From contig CAVZCU010000011.1 of assembly GCA_963773845.1 (NCBI GenBank), forward strand, positions 124,001-188,000: a DNA stretch of 64,000 nucleotides, written 5' to 3'. This document shows, piece by piece, positions 37,793-46,769 of this stretch. The notes under the pieces are model-generated. The model was given only the letters and a program-made list of their open reading frames with translations, was not told the DNA's origin and did no database searches. The first letter of the stretch is position 1. Each line of letters begins with the position of its first letter. The DNA is from SIAJ01 sp963773845 (GTDB taxonomy: Bacteria; Planctomycetota; Planctomycetia; Gemmatales; Gemmataceae). The position numbers and the translations under genes are program-made.

Positions 37793-38287
37793 ATGCAGGC
37801 GACTGATCGTATTCGGGCTGCCATCGAGAAGAACCCTCGGAAAATGACCTTGCAACTCGCCCGTGATCTCGGCGTGCCAGAGGTTGAGGTCATCCGAGCA
37901 TTTCCGCCGGATCGGGCGATGGAGCTTGATATTGCCCGCTGGGAGGAATTGCTTCGGAGTCTTGAGGCTTTTGGCTCAGTGCGGGTGCTGGTATCCAACG
38001 GCGCTGCGACGATTGAAGTTGATGGGCAGTTCGGCGGATTTAGCACGGCCGGTGAGTTTTTCAACGTGCAGACCGACACACTCGATATGCACATCCGCTG
38101 GCAGCAGTTGGCCGCTGTGTTCGCTGTGGTAAAGCCCGGCCACATGGACGGCACCGCCACACGCAGCTTTCAGTTCTTCGATCAGACGGGAGCCGCCGCT
38201 TTCAAGGTCTTCGTCAACTTCGGCGGTCCGATTCCACCAGAGCGGGAAGCGCAGTTCGTCGAAGTCCGGACCAAATTCAAGAGGTAG
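37793..38287 (+). CDS. HutX/ChuX-like haem utilisation protein
   Basis: A 164-aa protein with a short N-terminal helical domain (MTLQLARDLGVPEVEVIRAF) and a beta-rich body: SVRVLVSNGAATIEVDGQFG, FFNVQTDTLDMHIRWQQLAA, FQFFDQTGAAAFKVFVNFGG. This is the ChuX/HutX pattern; these proteins bind haem and pass it on or degrade it. The gene follows the Crp/Fnr gene by 37 bases, which may regulate it. Confidence 0.75.
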   Translation: MQATDRIRAAIEKNPRKMTLQLARDLGVPEVEVIRAFPPDRAMELDIARWEELLRSLEAFGSVRVLVSNGAATIEVDGQFGGFSTAGEFFNVQTDTLDMHIRWQQLAAVFAVVKPGHMDGTATRSFQFFDQTGAAAFKVFVNFGGPIPPEREAQFVEVRTKFKR

Positions 38288-38407
38288 CATGTAGAAAAGC
38301 GACCTCAGTCCCTTGGGAGGGAACTGTATTAGGGAGGAATTGAAAAATGCGTTCCACGACTATAGAGCAACAACGAGACTAACCTTCCATCAACCGGAGA
38401 ACACCAG

Positions 38408-38731
38408 ATGGCCAAGCGGAAAGACGGCGTCAACAAGTCAGCAGAAATCAGGGCGCTGTTGAAAACGACTCCAGGGATCGGAGCCAAGGAGGCTGTGGCA
38501 AAGTTGGCCGAGAAGGGAATTGAGATCAGTGAAGGACTTTTTTACTTCGTCAAAGGCCAGTTGAAGGGACGAAAGGCCACCAAAAAGAAAGCCCGGCAGA
38601 TGGTGGCACAGGTCGATGTAACGACCGGCACCGTCGATGCTCTTTCAACGATTTTGAAGATCAAACATCTGGGCAACGAGGTCGGTGGAATGAAGAAGCT
38701 GAGGGCGCTCGTTGAGGCTTTGACCGAGTAA
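38408..38731 (+). CDS. small conserved planctomycete protein, 107 aa
   Basis: MAKRKDGVNKSAEIRALLKT then PGIGAKEAVAKLAEKGIEIS. The start resembles a family of small Lys-rich proteins common in planctomycetes, with two helix-turn-helix-like halves joined by a KKKAR linker and a C-terminal MKKLRALVEALTE. Possibly DNA-binding. An ATCAACCGGAGA site precedes the ATG. Confidence 0.65.
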   Translation: MAKRKDGVNKSAEIRALLKTTPGIGAKEAVAKLAEKGIEISEGLFYFVKGQLKGRKATKKKARQMVAQVDVTTGTVDALSTILKIKHLGNEVGGMKKLRALVEALTE

Positions 38732-38922
38732 GTGACTCCTCGCCCACAAGTCTTCAACCTAAATGAAGGCGATCCTACCGACGACACGGTTCAAAGGCTC
38801 AATCGCATTGTTTGCTTGCAAGTTGAAGGAAAGCGGCATTTCGGCGCAAGCGTATTCTACCGTGATCAAGAACTACGCAAGGAGAGATCATGCTCCAACA
38901 TCGTTCTCACGCCTGTCGTCCT

Positions 38923-39303
38923 TCAGATATGCGCAAAATGCTCCCTCAACTTGTTCAGTGCGGCTTCCGGCAGTTCTCGATTGAGGTGCATCCAGCCATG
39001 CAATGTCGGACCATCGACTTCAGCAATCCGCCTGAGTTCGCCATTTGTGATCGTTGGTAGACAACTCCGATTCAATCCAAATTCGTTCAGTAGGTCTGAA
39101 AACGGATTCCGGTGTTCTTCGCTCTCAGTTTTCTTTGAACTGCTTCGGCTCGAAGTATCGGGCTCCTGCCTTGGCCTTGTGCCAGACATGGGAGCCGCTT
39201 TCTTTGGCGGAGCTTTCGAGTTAGGAACGGGAGCAGCTTGACCGTTTATCAGTGGAGCGTATTGGTCTGAGGCGGCCCTGTTGATTCGGATTCCCGAATC
39301 CAT
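38923..39303 (-). CDS. hypothetical protein, 126 aa
   Basis: The second half looks coding (NPFSDLLNEFGLNRSCLPTI, then EVDGPTLHGWMHLNRELPEA), perhaps a helix-turn-helix. The N-terminal 40 residues overlap the gene at 39249-39575, so the true start may be an internal Met such as MSGTRPRQEP at about 39189. Cotranscription with the two genes upstream is likely. Confidence 0.4.
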   Translation of the reverse strand: MDSGIRINRAASDQYAPLINGQAAPVPNSKAPPKKAAPMSGTRPRQEPDTSSRSSSKKTESEEHRNPFSDLLNEFGLNRSCLPTITNGELRRIAEVDGPTLHGWMHLNRELPEAALNKLREHFAHI

Positions 39304-39575
39304 TTCTGAATCGATTCAATGCTATATCGAACTGACTGGCCGACACGAACACACGGCACGATTCCTGAGTGCGTCAATCTGTGTAGGTGTCGCTCTGAGA
39401 TGGCGAGTCGCTTTGCAGCTTCTCGTGGCTTCAGCAGATATGCGTCATCGGAGTGGGTTGCCTGCTGTGGATGGGGGCGATCAGGAACGTGCTGTTCCTT
39501 CAGTAGGTCAACGGCGACCTCTTGAACGATGGTCTTGAGCAAATGTCTTAATGCAGAGTCAAAGTCATTTGTCAT
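39249..39575 (-). CDS. excisionase-like helix-turn-helix protein
   Basis: A 108-aa protein with the HTH_17/MerR-like core LLKPREAAKRLAISERHLHR then LTHSGIVPCVRVGQSVRYSI, ending EWIRE-like IQKWIRESES. Such proteins act as excisionases or small regulators in mobile elements. The start overlaps the stop of the DsbA-like gene as ATGA. Its presence supports an island origin for the region; no integrase is seen nearby. Confidence 0.78.
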   Translation of the reverse strand: MTNDFDSALRHLLKTIVQEVAVDLLKEQHVPDRPHPQQATHSDDAYLLKPREAAKRLAISERHLHRLTHSGIVPCVRVGQSVRYSIESIQKWIRESESTGPPQTNTLH

Positions 39576-40273
39576 AAATCAGCCTTCTTCTGTCGGTCCC
39601 TTGATGAAGGCGTTGTCTGGCTCACCTTCGACACCAACCCAACTGCCTGCCTGAACGCATCAAGAAACGCCTCTGGCGGCTGGGCACCGGACAAGGTGAG
39701 CTTGCCGTTGACAATGAAAAACGGAACACCTTCCACTCGAAGTCGCCGAGACAGTTCCTCGGCCTCCTTGATCGCTTCCAGCCCGTCGTCGCTCTTCAGT
39801 ACGCCCTCGGCCTTCGCTCGATCCAAACCAGCTTCGGCAACCACGTCGATTAGTGTCTGCCGGTTGCTGATGTCACGTCCATCCGTGAAGTAGGCCACAA
39901 ACAGCGCCTCGACGACCGCTTCCTGAACGCCTTGCTTATCTGCCAGCCAGATAAGCCGGTGGGCATCGAGGGTATTCGGCGTCCGCTCGATCTTGTCGAA
40001 GGCAAACAAAATGCCTTCCGTCTCGCCGACAGCAACCAACTTGGCGTCGAGTTCCAGTGAGCGAGCCCAGCTTCCGAACTTGGCGGTGCGATATTCCTTG
40101 CGGCTGATGCCTTCTTTCGGCATCGTTGGATTGAGTTGGAAGGGAACCCAGCGCACTCGAACGTTGTGCTGGCGCTCAATGGCGGCCACGGCTTTTTCAA
40201 ATCGCCGCTTGCCGATAAAGCACCACGGGCAGATCACGTCGCTGAAAACGTCAACTTGCAGATTCATGTTCAT
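39572..40273 (-). CDS. DsbA/FrnE-like thioredoxin-fold oxidoreductase
   Basis: The protein has the active site DVICPWCFIGKRRFEKAV (CPWC) at the N-terminus, and the FrnE order: WVPFQLNPTMPKEGISRKEY, TPNTLDAHRLIWLADKQG, LFVAYFTDGRDISN, and cis-Pro loop VEGVPFFIVNGKLTLSGAQP. It is a cytoplasmic disulphide isomerase/2-hydroxychromene-isomerase relative, here without a signal peptide. Start choice MNMNLQVDVF at 40273; an earlier Met at 40309 is possible. Confidence 0.85.
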   Translation of the reverse strand: MNMNLQVDVFSDVICPWCFIGKRRFEKAVAAIERQHNVRVRWVPFQLNPTMPKEGISRKEYRTAKFGSWARSLELDAKLVAVGETEGILFAFDKIERTPNTLDAHRLIWLADKQGVQEAVVEALFVAYFTDGRDISNRQTLIDVVAEAGLDRAKAEGVLKSDDGLEAIKEAEELSRRLRVEGVPFFIVNGKLTLSGAQPPEAFLDAFRQAVGLVSKVSQTTPSSRDRQKKADL

Positions 40274-40364
40274 TCCTGCGTTCGACGCAACACCATTCTG
40301 TGCCGGCAAGCGAGCCAGTCGTCTCGCTTCTCACTCATGCCGTTTTCTGTGAGTTGTCGAAGGT

Positions 40365-41417
40365 CTACTCACCGAATCCCTCCGGCTTGCGCTCCCGCTC
40401 TTGCTTTCTCCGTGTTGCCCAGGCTTTCAAGGCCGCCTTGCTGCGGCTCGACTGCGCCTCCCGACGCATGTTTAGTTGTTCGTCGTCAGCATCGGAATCC
40501 TTCCCGTTGCTCGGGATGACGGGAAGGTCGATTCTTGGACGAATGACGGGAGCAGTATCACCCGAGAACAAATGAAAGTCCTTGGGCATCTGCCTCACAC
40601 GCAACTCCTTCGGCCACTCAGTCCAGTCACCCCCGTGGCCATCCTCGAACGAAACTCGCTGACCGTCACGGAATACCACCGACCCGAGTTGTTTCAAGAA
40701 GTAAGAAGCACCGGCCTCCCGGCACTGATGCATTAGATCGAGCGCCCATTCGATCTGAAACGGGGTTGCTCCCCGACCGGATTCGCCACCTTGAATCACC
40801 CAATCAAGTTTCGCCAGCAACTTCGAGAGGTCGAGGCGCTCGTGTTGAGGTTCCACTGACAAGAACCGGATAGTGTCCTTTCCACCCACTCGAAGCAAAG
40901 ACCGGATGCGGGCCGTTGTCCCCTGTGTGGTGATGCTGGTTCCTGCCCACAGGTTGTCGGGCCAGATCACACCCTTCTGTCGCAAGATCTCCGAGAATTC
41001 GGCCATGCGCTCGGGCCGCTTGGTGAGCCAGAGCCATTGATGTCTTCGGCCCTGCGGTGAAATGACGTTTTCGATGACTTCGGTTTCGAGGAATTCGAAC
41101 GGCACGATGGACGAGAGGGCGTCGGACATGTCTGACACAAAAACCAACCGGGGTAGACCGTCGAGCCAAGGCTTCTCTTTCCGCTTTGTTCCCGTCAAGT
41201 CGGGCCACTGCGCTGCCTCGGCCATCCGACCTGGCCAGTAGGTCAACTCCTCGAAGGTCGGCGAGTATCCCTTGGTTACGCCGCCGAAACGGACATGGAG
41301 CATTCCAGCATAACACTTCCTCACTCCGGTCTTCATGTTCCAAAGTTCGCAGCCTTCGCACCCCATTGTCGGGTTGCAAGTGGAATCGCACCACTGGATC
41401 TTGGTAGCGATGCTCAT
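40365..41417 (-). CDS. DUF5131 (phage Gp37/Gp68) family protein, TcmP partner
   Basis: A 350-aa protein with the N-terminal signature IQWCDSTCNPTMGCEGCELW and a later RKCYAGML, the cysteine cluster of the Gp37/Gp68 family, which resembles a radical-SAM iron-sulphur site. Other conserved parts are LVFVSDMSDALSS, WLWLTKRPERMAEF and FLSVEPQHERLDL. The gene is divergent from a TcmP gene. Elsewhere the two are regularly adjacent and their function is unknown. The C-terminal about 70 residues (MRREAQSSRSKAALKAWATR) form a basic tail not typical of the core family. The ATG at 41417 starts MSIATKIQW. Confidence 0.85.
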   Translation of the reverse strand: MSIATKIQWCDSTCNPTMGCEGCELWNMKTGVRKCYAGMLHVRFGGVTKGYSPTFEELTYWPGRMAEAAQWPDLTGTKRKEKPWLDGLPRLVFVSDMSDALSSIVPFEFLETEVIENVISPQGRRHQWLWLTKRPERMAEFSEILRQKGVIWPDNLWAGTSITTQGTTARIRSLLRVGGKDTIRFLSVEPQHERLDLSKLLAKLDWVIQGGESGRGATPFQIEWALDLMHQCREAGASYFLKQLGSVVFRDGQRVSFEDGHGGDWTEWPKELRVRQMPKDFHLFSGDTAPVIRPRIDLPVIPSNGKDSDADDEQLNMRREAQSSRSKAALKAWATRRKQERERKPEGFGE

Positions 41418-41633
41418 AGCTGGCAGGACTCCTTCTTGTCGCCGAGCCGGGACGACAAGTCGCACCAGTCGCCTCTCTGGGTGTCAAGAAACACCTCAAC
41501 CACTTTCGCCAATCTTACTTGATTACTGAACGGGCGGATAGTATGCTCGAAGTTTGTTTGCTGAGCAGTCACACTAGCTTGCTGGCCGAGTTACCGAGAT
41601 TGGCCCGAGACCGACACAAGGAATTGGCAAACC

Positions 41634-42827
41634 GTGACCCACGAATTCTTCAAATCAAAGCGCCCGTGGTCGAGGTACAAGGATTCCATCCTGCGATTCT
41701 ACCTCGATCCTTACATTCCGAAGGTTGCCAGTCTGAAGAAGCCGATTCTCATCGTGGATTGCTTCGCCGGCTGCGGCCAATTTGGGGACCGGGAGCCAGG
41801 ATCGCCGCTCATCATCTCTCCGCTGGTCAAGAAGTGGCGGGAGAAGGGAGTAGATGTGCGGGCCGAGTTCATCGAAGCCGACGCTGACAACTTCCAGTCG
41901 TTGGAACAGACCCTTCAACCGTATGCGGAATTTGTTACTACCCGGCACGGATCATTTGAGGCCCACCTGCCGGAATTGGCTGAGCGGGCAAAGCAAAACA
42001 CCGTTTTCCTTTACCTCGATCCCTACACGGTCAAGGAGCTAGTGTTTGAGCAGATGAAGGCGGTTTACGATCAGATCCGCCGGGTCAGTGCCAGCGTGGA
42101 GGTATTGCTGAACTTTAATGTTGTCACTTTCATGCGCTGGGCCTTGGCGGCCGTCAAACGGCAGGTTGAGTTTGGACGGGAAGAGGAGGCCGAGGCAGAC
42201 TACCTCGCCGACGACCCGACCGAACGGATCGAGATGATGACCCTCGATTCAATCGCCGGTGGAAGTGACTGGCGAGTCATCGCTCGGGACACAACCGTCA
42301 CCTTCCACCAGAAGATTAAGCAGTTTACCGAGCAGTACCTCAAGCGGTTGGTGAAGTCATTTACCTACGCCGCCTCCTACGAAGTGAAGGAAAAGTATGA
42401 GCACCGAGTGCCCAAGTACGTCCTGATCCTCGGGACTCGCCACCATGATGGAGTGGAGTTGATGAACGACGGGATGTGCGATGCCCGGCGTGAGTTCTTG
42501 GGAAGCCAGTTCAAGAAGAACTGGCTGTTCGACTTGACGCCCGACGAGGAAATAGCGGACACCGAGGGACTGAAGACCGATCTACTGGAATATCTCGGCA
42601 GGAAGCGAGTGACCCGGAAAAAGCTACGTTTGCAAGCCGTTCTTAACCATTTCTGCCAGTTCAAAGCCACCCACATTAACGCCGCCATCGGCGAGATGCT
42701 CAAATCCGGCCGGCTTTTCAGCAGCACGGGCAAGTCGAGAATAAACGACAGCGTGCTTCTGAGTGCGACTCCCTTCACTCCGGTGGCCTTGAAGGCAAAA
42801 GTCCCGAGCCGCCGGAACGGGAGGTGA
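41634..42827 (+). CDS. tcmP: three-Cys-motif partner protein TcmP
   Basis: A 397-aa protein starting at GTG. It has a Rossmann methyltransferase-like core: ILIVDCFAGCGQFGDREPGS, VRAEFIEADADNFQSLEQTL, FVTTRHGSFEAHLPELAER and FLYLDPYTVKELVFEQM. This matches the TcmP family (TIGR04474), so named because it is encoded beside the three-Cys DUF5131 protein, as here. The C-terminal about 100 residues form a winged-helix-like domain. The pair is separated by a 216-base divergent promoter region (41418-41633). A DNA- or RNA-modifying role is suspected but unproven. Confidence 0.85.
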   Translation: MTHEFFKSKRPWSRYKDSILRFYLDPYIPKVASLKKPILIVDCFAGCGQFGDREPGSPLIISPLVKKWREKGVDVRAEFIEADADNFQSLEQTLQPYAEFVTTRHGSFEAHLPELAERAKQNTVFLYLDPYTVKELVFEQMKAVYDQIRRVSASVEVLLNFNVVTFMRWALAAVKRQVEFGREEEAEADYLADDPTERIEMMTLDSIAGGSDWRVIARDTTVTFHQKIKQFTEQYLKRLVKSFTYAASYEVKEKYEHRVPKYVLILGTRHHDGVELMNDGMCDARREFLGSQFKKNWLFDLTPDEEIADTEGLKTDLLEYLGRKRVTRKKLRLQAVLNHFCQFKATHINAAIGEMLKSGRLFSSTGKSRINDSVLLSATPFTPVALKAKVPSRRNGR

Positions 42828-42864
42828 GTTCGCTTCGAAATGGAGTTCATCGGCGGGATGTTCA

Positions 42865-43206
42865 TCAACAGCATTCACGCTGCGTTCGATTCAATTCTCT
42901 GCTGCGGCTGACTCTTCGGAACTCGATCCCAGCTGAGTGATCGGGCGATCTCGGCGATGCCCTGCAATTTCCCTTCAATGGATTTGAGTCGGCGAGGTGG
43001 TCGGGATCTCGACCACGCCAAATCAAGTGGCATGGGCGGCACACGTAGATGACAGTCCTCGGATTGAACATGCCGTATTCGTAAGTGACGTGATGAACGT
43101 CAGACCCCGGCCCACCGCAGATGTGGCATCGGCCTTGATAATGCTCGCAGATGGCATTCCGAAAGAGTTGCCACTGAGTCGTGTCCAAAAAATCGTTGTA
43201 AGTCAT
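42865..43206 (-). CDS. HNH endonuclease-like protein
   Basis: A 113-aa protein. CEHYQGRCHICGGPGSDVHH then VTYEYGMFNPRTVIYVCRPC shows the CxxC...HH...N...CxxCH layout of HNH nucleases, where H-H-N bind the metal. The start MTYNDFLDTTQWQ at 43206 has a good upstream context. The C-terminus (SRSRELNRTQRECC) may run out of frame. It lies on the minus strand, 38 bases from the convergent TcmP gene. Confidence 0.75.
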   Translation of the reverse strand: MTYNDFLDTTQWQLFRNAICEHYQGRCHICGGPGSDVHHVTYEYGMFNPRTVIYVCRPCHLIWRGRDPDHLADSNPLKGNCRASPRSPDHSAGIEFRRVSRSRELNRTQRECC

Positions 43207-43344
43207 GCAGGTATCTATGGTTTTGCTCGTGAATTCTGCCCAAGAAAAGGTGATCCGCACGAGAACGCCGGCCCCTCCAACTGTGATCGCCGCAGGAAGT
43301 GCTACGGACGATTCGTATCGGAGCCTGGCGTGGATACAGATGAA

Positions 43345-44379
43345 CTACGACAGGGTGAACAAGGGCTTCATCGTGGGCACGACTTTGGCAATTGCTCCAT
43401 CGATGGCCCTTTCGAAGTCCGCTCCTGTGGCGAGCACGGGTTGCTTGTAAAAGCCGTTAAGAGTTGCGAGGGCGTGCCTGAGAATTCGTCCATCCAGAGC
43501 CGACTTAAGATCCACCTCTCGCTGAGTATCTAAGTTCTTCGGGCGAATAAAGTCTTTCAAGTGATTACCCAGGCGTCTTCTTATTTTTCCAAAGGCTAGA
43601 TAGTTAGTGACCGGGTTCTCGTCAAACCGAACTCGGTTGGCAACTGCTTCTTCCGTCAAAATGAATAGCTCGTTGAGCGGGTCGGCTTCTGCCGCTCTAA
43701 ACCGGTCGGCCATCCGCTTTTGAAACTCGGGGCTATTCATGAGGGCTTCCACTCGCTCCTTTCGTTCCTCCTCAACAATTACGGCGACCCGGTTGTCGTA
43801 GCAGGCGTTGAGGTACTTTCCGAAGTTCCCCTTCCCCACTTTCCCGCTTTTCACGTTCTGATCGTGGATACCCTTTACTCGCTGGAATTCGTCGGTGAAC
43901 TTGTCCGGCGAGTCGCCAAGGCGGCGAGCTTTCTGAAAGGCGGTCTCGGCAACGCTCTGGGGCATGAGCTTTTCGCAAAGTCGCCGGCAATCGTCCCACG
44001 TATCACCCCGGTACTGATATGGGACGGCTGACGGTCGAGGTTGCTTCTCCTTCGCCTCGACTACCTGGCGAACTGGTTCGACCTTCGGCTCGAAGAAGGC
44101 CAGTTGGTACTCCGTGAGCGTAGTCTCCACTGTGATGTCCGAACAGCGCCCGAGATCTTCTCGCTTGATAAAGCGCAGCCAGAGCAGGTCATCCATGATT
44201 GCGCTGATGGTCTTCGGATCGAGGTCAAAGAGTTTGGCCGCACCCGCCATTGTAAACCGGCGCACCATGCCGTCACTGTTCTTTGCCTTCTGGACCAAGA
44301 AACTGAAAAGGATGCTGTGATTCAGACCGAACCTGCGGTTCGTCGTCGGGTACTTGATAACGGCTCCCTTACGGGGCAC
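43345..44379 (-). CDS. winged-helix protein, possible replication or partition regulator
   Basis: An intact 344-aa protein. Residues 20-80 form a winged helix (FSFLVQKAKNSDGMVRRFTM, AGAAKLFDLDPKTISAIMDD). The rest is helical, with a basic patch LGNHLKDFIRPKNLD near the C-terminus. N-terminal layouts of this kind occur in replication initiators and replisome organisers of mobile elements, but I see no clear Rep or DnaD signature. A second, broken member of the same type lies just upstream. Confidence 0.6.
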   Translation of the reverse strand: MPRKGAVIKYPTTNRRFGLNHSILFSFLVQKAKNSDGMVRRFTMAGAAKLFDLDPKTISAIMDDLLWLRFIKREDLGRCSDITVETTLTEYQLAFFEPKVEPVRQVVEAKEKQPRPSAVPYQYRGDTWDDCRRLCEKLMPQSVAETAFQKARRLGDSPDKFTDEFQRVKGIHDQNVKSGKVGKGNFGKYLNACYDNRVAVIVEEERKERVEALMNSPEFQKRMADRFRAAEADPLNELFILTEEAVANRVRFDENPVTNYLAFGKIRRRLGNHLKDFIRPKNLDTQREVDLKSALDGRILRHALATLNGFYKQPVLATGADFERAIDGAIAKVVPTMKPLFTLS

Positions 44380-44441
44380 TAATAGAGTCAGGTACGCTAG
44401 TCCGTCCGACCAGTGCTGACAGGGTTCGTCGGTCCTGCGGG

Positions 44442-44733
44442 TTATGAATAGACCCTCGGGGCATTCATTGGCGACCCACTGGAATCTCGCCGCTCGATCA
44501 GCCCGGTCAGGCTATTAACAGCAACCGCTACGGTTTTGGGGTGAAGTCCAAGTTCTCGGCTGATGGCTCTGTTGGACGAACCGAGGTTTTTGCGAGATCG
44601 GTACGCCAGCCACGAGAACACGAGCCGGCTATGAAGTGGAGATCCAGTTGTTTGTCCAACTGCGTGATCCGGTCAGCAAAAGTTCGGGTCGGTATAGTAA
44701 CTTGAATCGATTGATTGTTTTGGTGAAGTCCAT
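44442..44733 (-). CDS. short winged-helix protein (apparent frameshifts)
   Basis: The pieces read MDFTKTINRFKLLYRPEL, ADRITQLDKQLDLH, then FSWLAYRSRKNLGSSNRAIS and RELGLHPKTVAVAVNSLTGL. The last part parallels the winged helix of the adjacent 43345-44379 protein (FSFL..., LDPKTIS...). The ATG at 44733 is backed by a GGAGACAA ribosome site. At least two indels split it, near 44670 and 44635. It may be a duplicated regulator upstream of its relative. Confidence 0.5.
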
Positions 44734-44784
44734 TTGTCTCCTATTTCGGTGGCATCATCGCCCCAACAATAGGTATGCAGGTGA

Positions 44785-44819
44785 TTCATTTTTTCCGGTA
44801 CAAATGTTTCATTTTTTCC
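44785..44819. repeat. two 12-bp direct repeats, 23-bp period
   Basis: TTCATTTTTTCC occurs at 44785-44796 and 44808-44819, in the AT-rich region upstream of the winged-helix genes. Helical-phase spacing (about two turns) suits a protein-binding iteron or operator. Confidence 0.45.
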
Positions 44820-44913
44820 AGAAACTGATTCACTCCTTCCTGCAAGCGCTTCATCTTGTTCCTGAATTGCTTCAATTTGTCTGACTATAAGGAAGGTAAA
44901 AGGAAGAATAAGA

Positions 44914-44962
44914 CCTCCGTAAGGAGGAATTCTTTCACAGAAAGAAGCCGTCCTACGGACGG
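44914..44962. promoter_or_regulatory. array of three perfect short inverted repeats
   Basis: Three hairpins lie in 49 bases: CCTCC-GTAA-GGAGG (44914-44927), TTCTTTC-ACA-GAAAGAA (44930-44946) and CCGTCC-TAC-GGACGG (44948-44962). They could form a structured leader RNA or a protein-binding region. The first buries an anti-Shine-Dalgarno/Shine-Dalgarno pair. Confidence 0.5.
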
Positions 44963-45320
44963 TTTGCCTCCTGCGGCGGCGTGGTACTTAGCGATGTTGC
45001 AACTTTGTCCTGCGACACGGCCACTTCAGTCCTCCTAGCCGGGAGTGTGATCCCTACTGCAATCTCGTCACATCGAACGCCTACTGCATACTGAACGCTC
45101 AACCATGTTCAGAGCGTGGCGATACTTCAGGGGAAATGATCTTCAGTTCTACAGATCGTCCTCGCACAGTAACTGGATGAGTGTGATCTGCGGCACCGTC
45201 AGTGTTCCGAATTCCCAGATCGTCCATGACCGGAAAATTGGAACTTTAGACAGCAAACGAATTAGACCTCGACCTTGCAAGAACGGGGACGCTCACGGGA
45301 GCGCCGCCGGAGCGCAATCG

Positions 45321-45620
45321 AATGAATTGCGACATTTGTCCGCCGATAGCTCGCTGAACGGTGTGAGCCAACTTCAGCCGACCTCGCTGGTTGGAAGGTG
45401 TAGAGCCCTCCGGGACGCGCGCCGGATGCGCAAATGGAATGAAATGCGACATTTGTCCGCCGATAGCTCGCTGAACGGTGTGAGCCAACTTCAGCCGACC
45501 TCGCTGGTTCGCAAGGTGTGGATCGCCACCGGATGCAATCGGACGAAGTGCGACGTTTTTCGGGCGATGGCTCACTGAACGGTGTGAGCCAAATTCAGCC
45601 GACCATGCTGGTTCGGGAAG
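45321..45620. repeat. three tandem degenerate repeats of about 80 bases
   Basis: The unit starts GCGACATTTGTCCGCCGATA and runs through GCTGAACGGTGTGAGCCAA to CAGCCGACCTCGCTGGTT. Copies begin with GCGAC at 45329, 45446 and 45550 (periods 117 and 104). The first two are nearly identical over about 75 bases; the third has diverged. No gene overlaps convincingly. Confidence 0.7.
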
Positions 45621-46132
45621 TAACCAGGCGAATTCAACAGGTGCTAATGGACGTTGCCACTGATGAATGGCTTGGCGTCGAATAACGAGTAGGCCGCCAA
45701 GTAATTCCAATCTTCCCGAAGGATTCACGCCGATTCTGACCATCGGTCACGTTCCGGATGTGGTTCATAACGACCAGCTTTCGCAACCCGATTCCTGACT
45801 TGCGAAGTCTGCCGCTTGGACTTTCGGCCGTCAGGCGTGACATCGTGATCTTGGACCGAGGTGTACCTGCCGGAGCGGGTCGGAAGGAAACCACTTCGGC
45901 CGAGTCCTCATTCTCGATTGATCTTGGTCGGCGTCGAGCGTGAGCCAACGACTCGGCCGATGGCCGATTGATGGAACAGCGAGTTGCTTAACTCGGCCGC
46001 CGACGGAGCGTATAATTTGGGTCAGTGGAACGGCTTTGTCAATGGATCGACTGAGTTGACCCAAATGAGGATCGTGTGATGGTTCCTGAGCCGAATCCGG
46101 GCTCGCCACGGCGTGCCGTGGCTTGCTGAAAG
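45621..46132. other. gene-poor interval
   Basis: No supported gene on either strand. GC-poor patches alternate with short palindromic words such as ACTCGGCCG, seen near 45950 and 45990. The region is probably non-coding island DNA or strongly decayed. Confidence 0.35.
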
Positions 46133-46501
46133 ATGTGCCTTATGACGATGAGTCGATATGCCAGTCTCCGGCAGGGATTAGAAGCGTTAGCCAATGAATT
46201 CAGGGCCAATGCCCCGCCGCTGGGCGCTCTTTTCCACGATCTCATTAGGGCGCCAGACGACGAGCTATTATGGCCGTACAACGAGTACGAATCGTTCGAA
46301 AAGCACAACGCCGACGATGCCAAGATCGAACTGTGGTCTCTCTGGCCGAGTAGGAGAGCTTGTAGTCGATTCTGGAGCACTGATTTGGGGGTGACTCGTT
46401 ATTGCGATTCGTTCACACTCCTCGCCGAACGAGGCTACGTGCTGTTCCGGGAACTTCGAGACCTTAAGCCAGCGGCGGACCACTTGCCCGCTAGATTTTA
46501 A
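46133..46501 (+). CDS. hypothetical protein (apparent frameshifts)
   Basis: MCLMTMSRYASLRQGLEALA then NEFRANAPPLGALFHDLIRA and LWPYNEYESFEKHNADDAKI look coding. The next piece (GELVVDSGALIWG) and the end (FTLLAERGYVLFREL) are in different frames, so one or two indels around 46340-46400 are likely. No family recognised. Confidence 0.42.
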   Translation: MCLMTMSRYASLRQGLEALANEFRANAPPLGALFHDLIRAPDDELLWPYNEYESFEKHNADDAKIELWSLWPSRRACSRFWSTDLGVTRYCDSFTLLAERGYVLFRELRDLKPAADHLPARF

Positions 46502-46769
46502 GGTGGACTGGTCTTTTTGGCGAACAGCCTGCGGACGGAGACACTGGCCTGCACTGGTGGTTTGAAATCGTTCACGAAAGTGCTATCCGGTTCGAGACCC
46601 CCGATCTCCAAGGAACTTGCGAGTGGTGGCGATATACCGGCCCACGGACGCCGATCCAGATGAAGTCATTCAACGAATGAAGAAGCCAGATGGCCGTGGA
46701 ACACCTTACCACCATCATCCGATAGTCAACAAACTCGACAGAACTGTGTTTATGCTTCCGAAGGGTTCA

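Noticed and set aside
38732..39241. Plus-strand 169-residue frame
   Set aside because: The minus strand carries the excisionase-like operon. This frame has no start signal and no family.
45321..45620. CRISPR array
   Set aside because: Only three units, about 80 bases each, with degenerate copies and 20-40-base unequal gaps; no cas genes.
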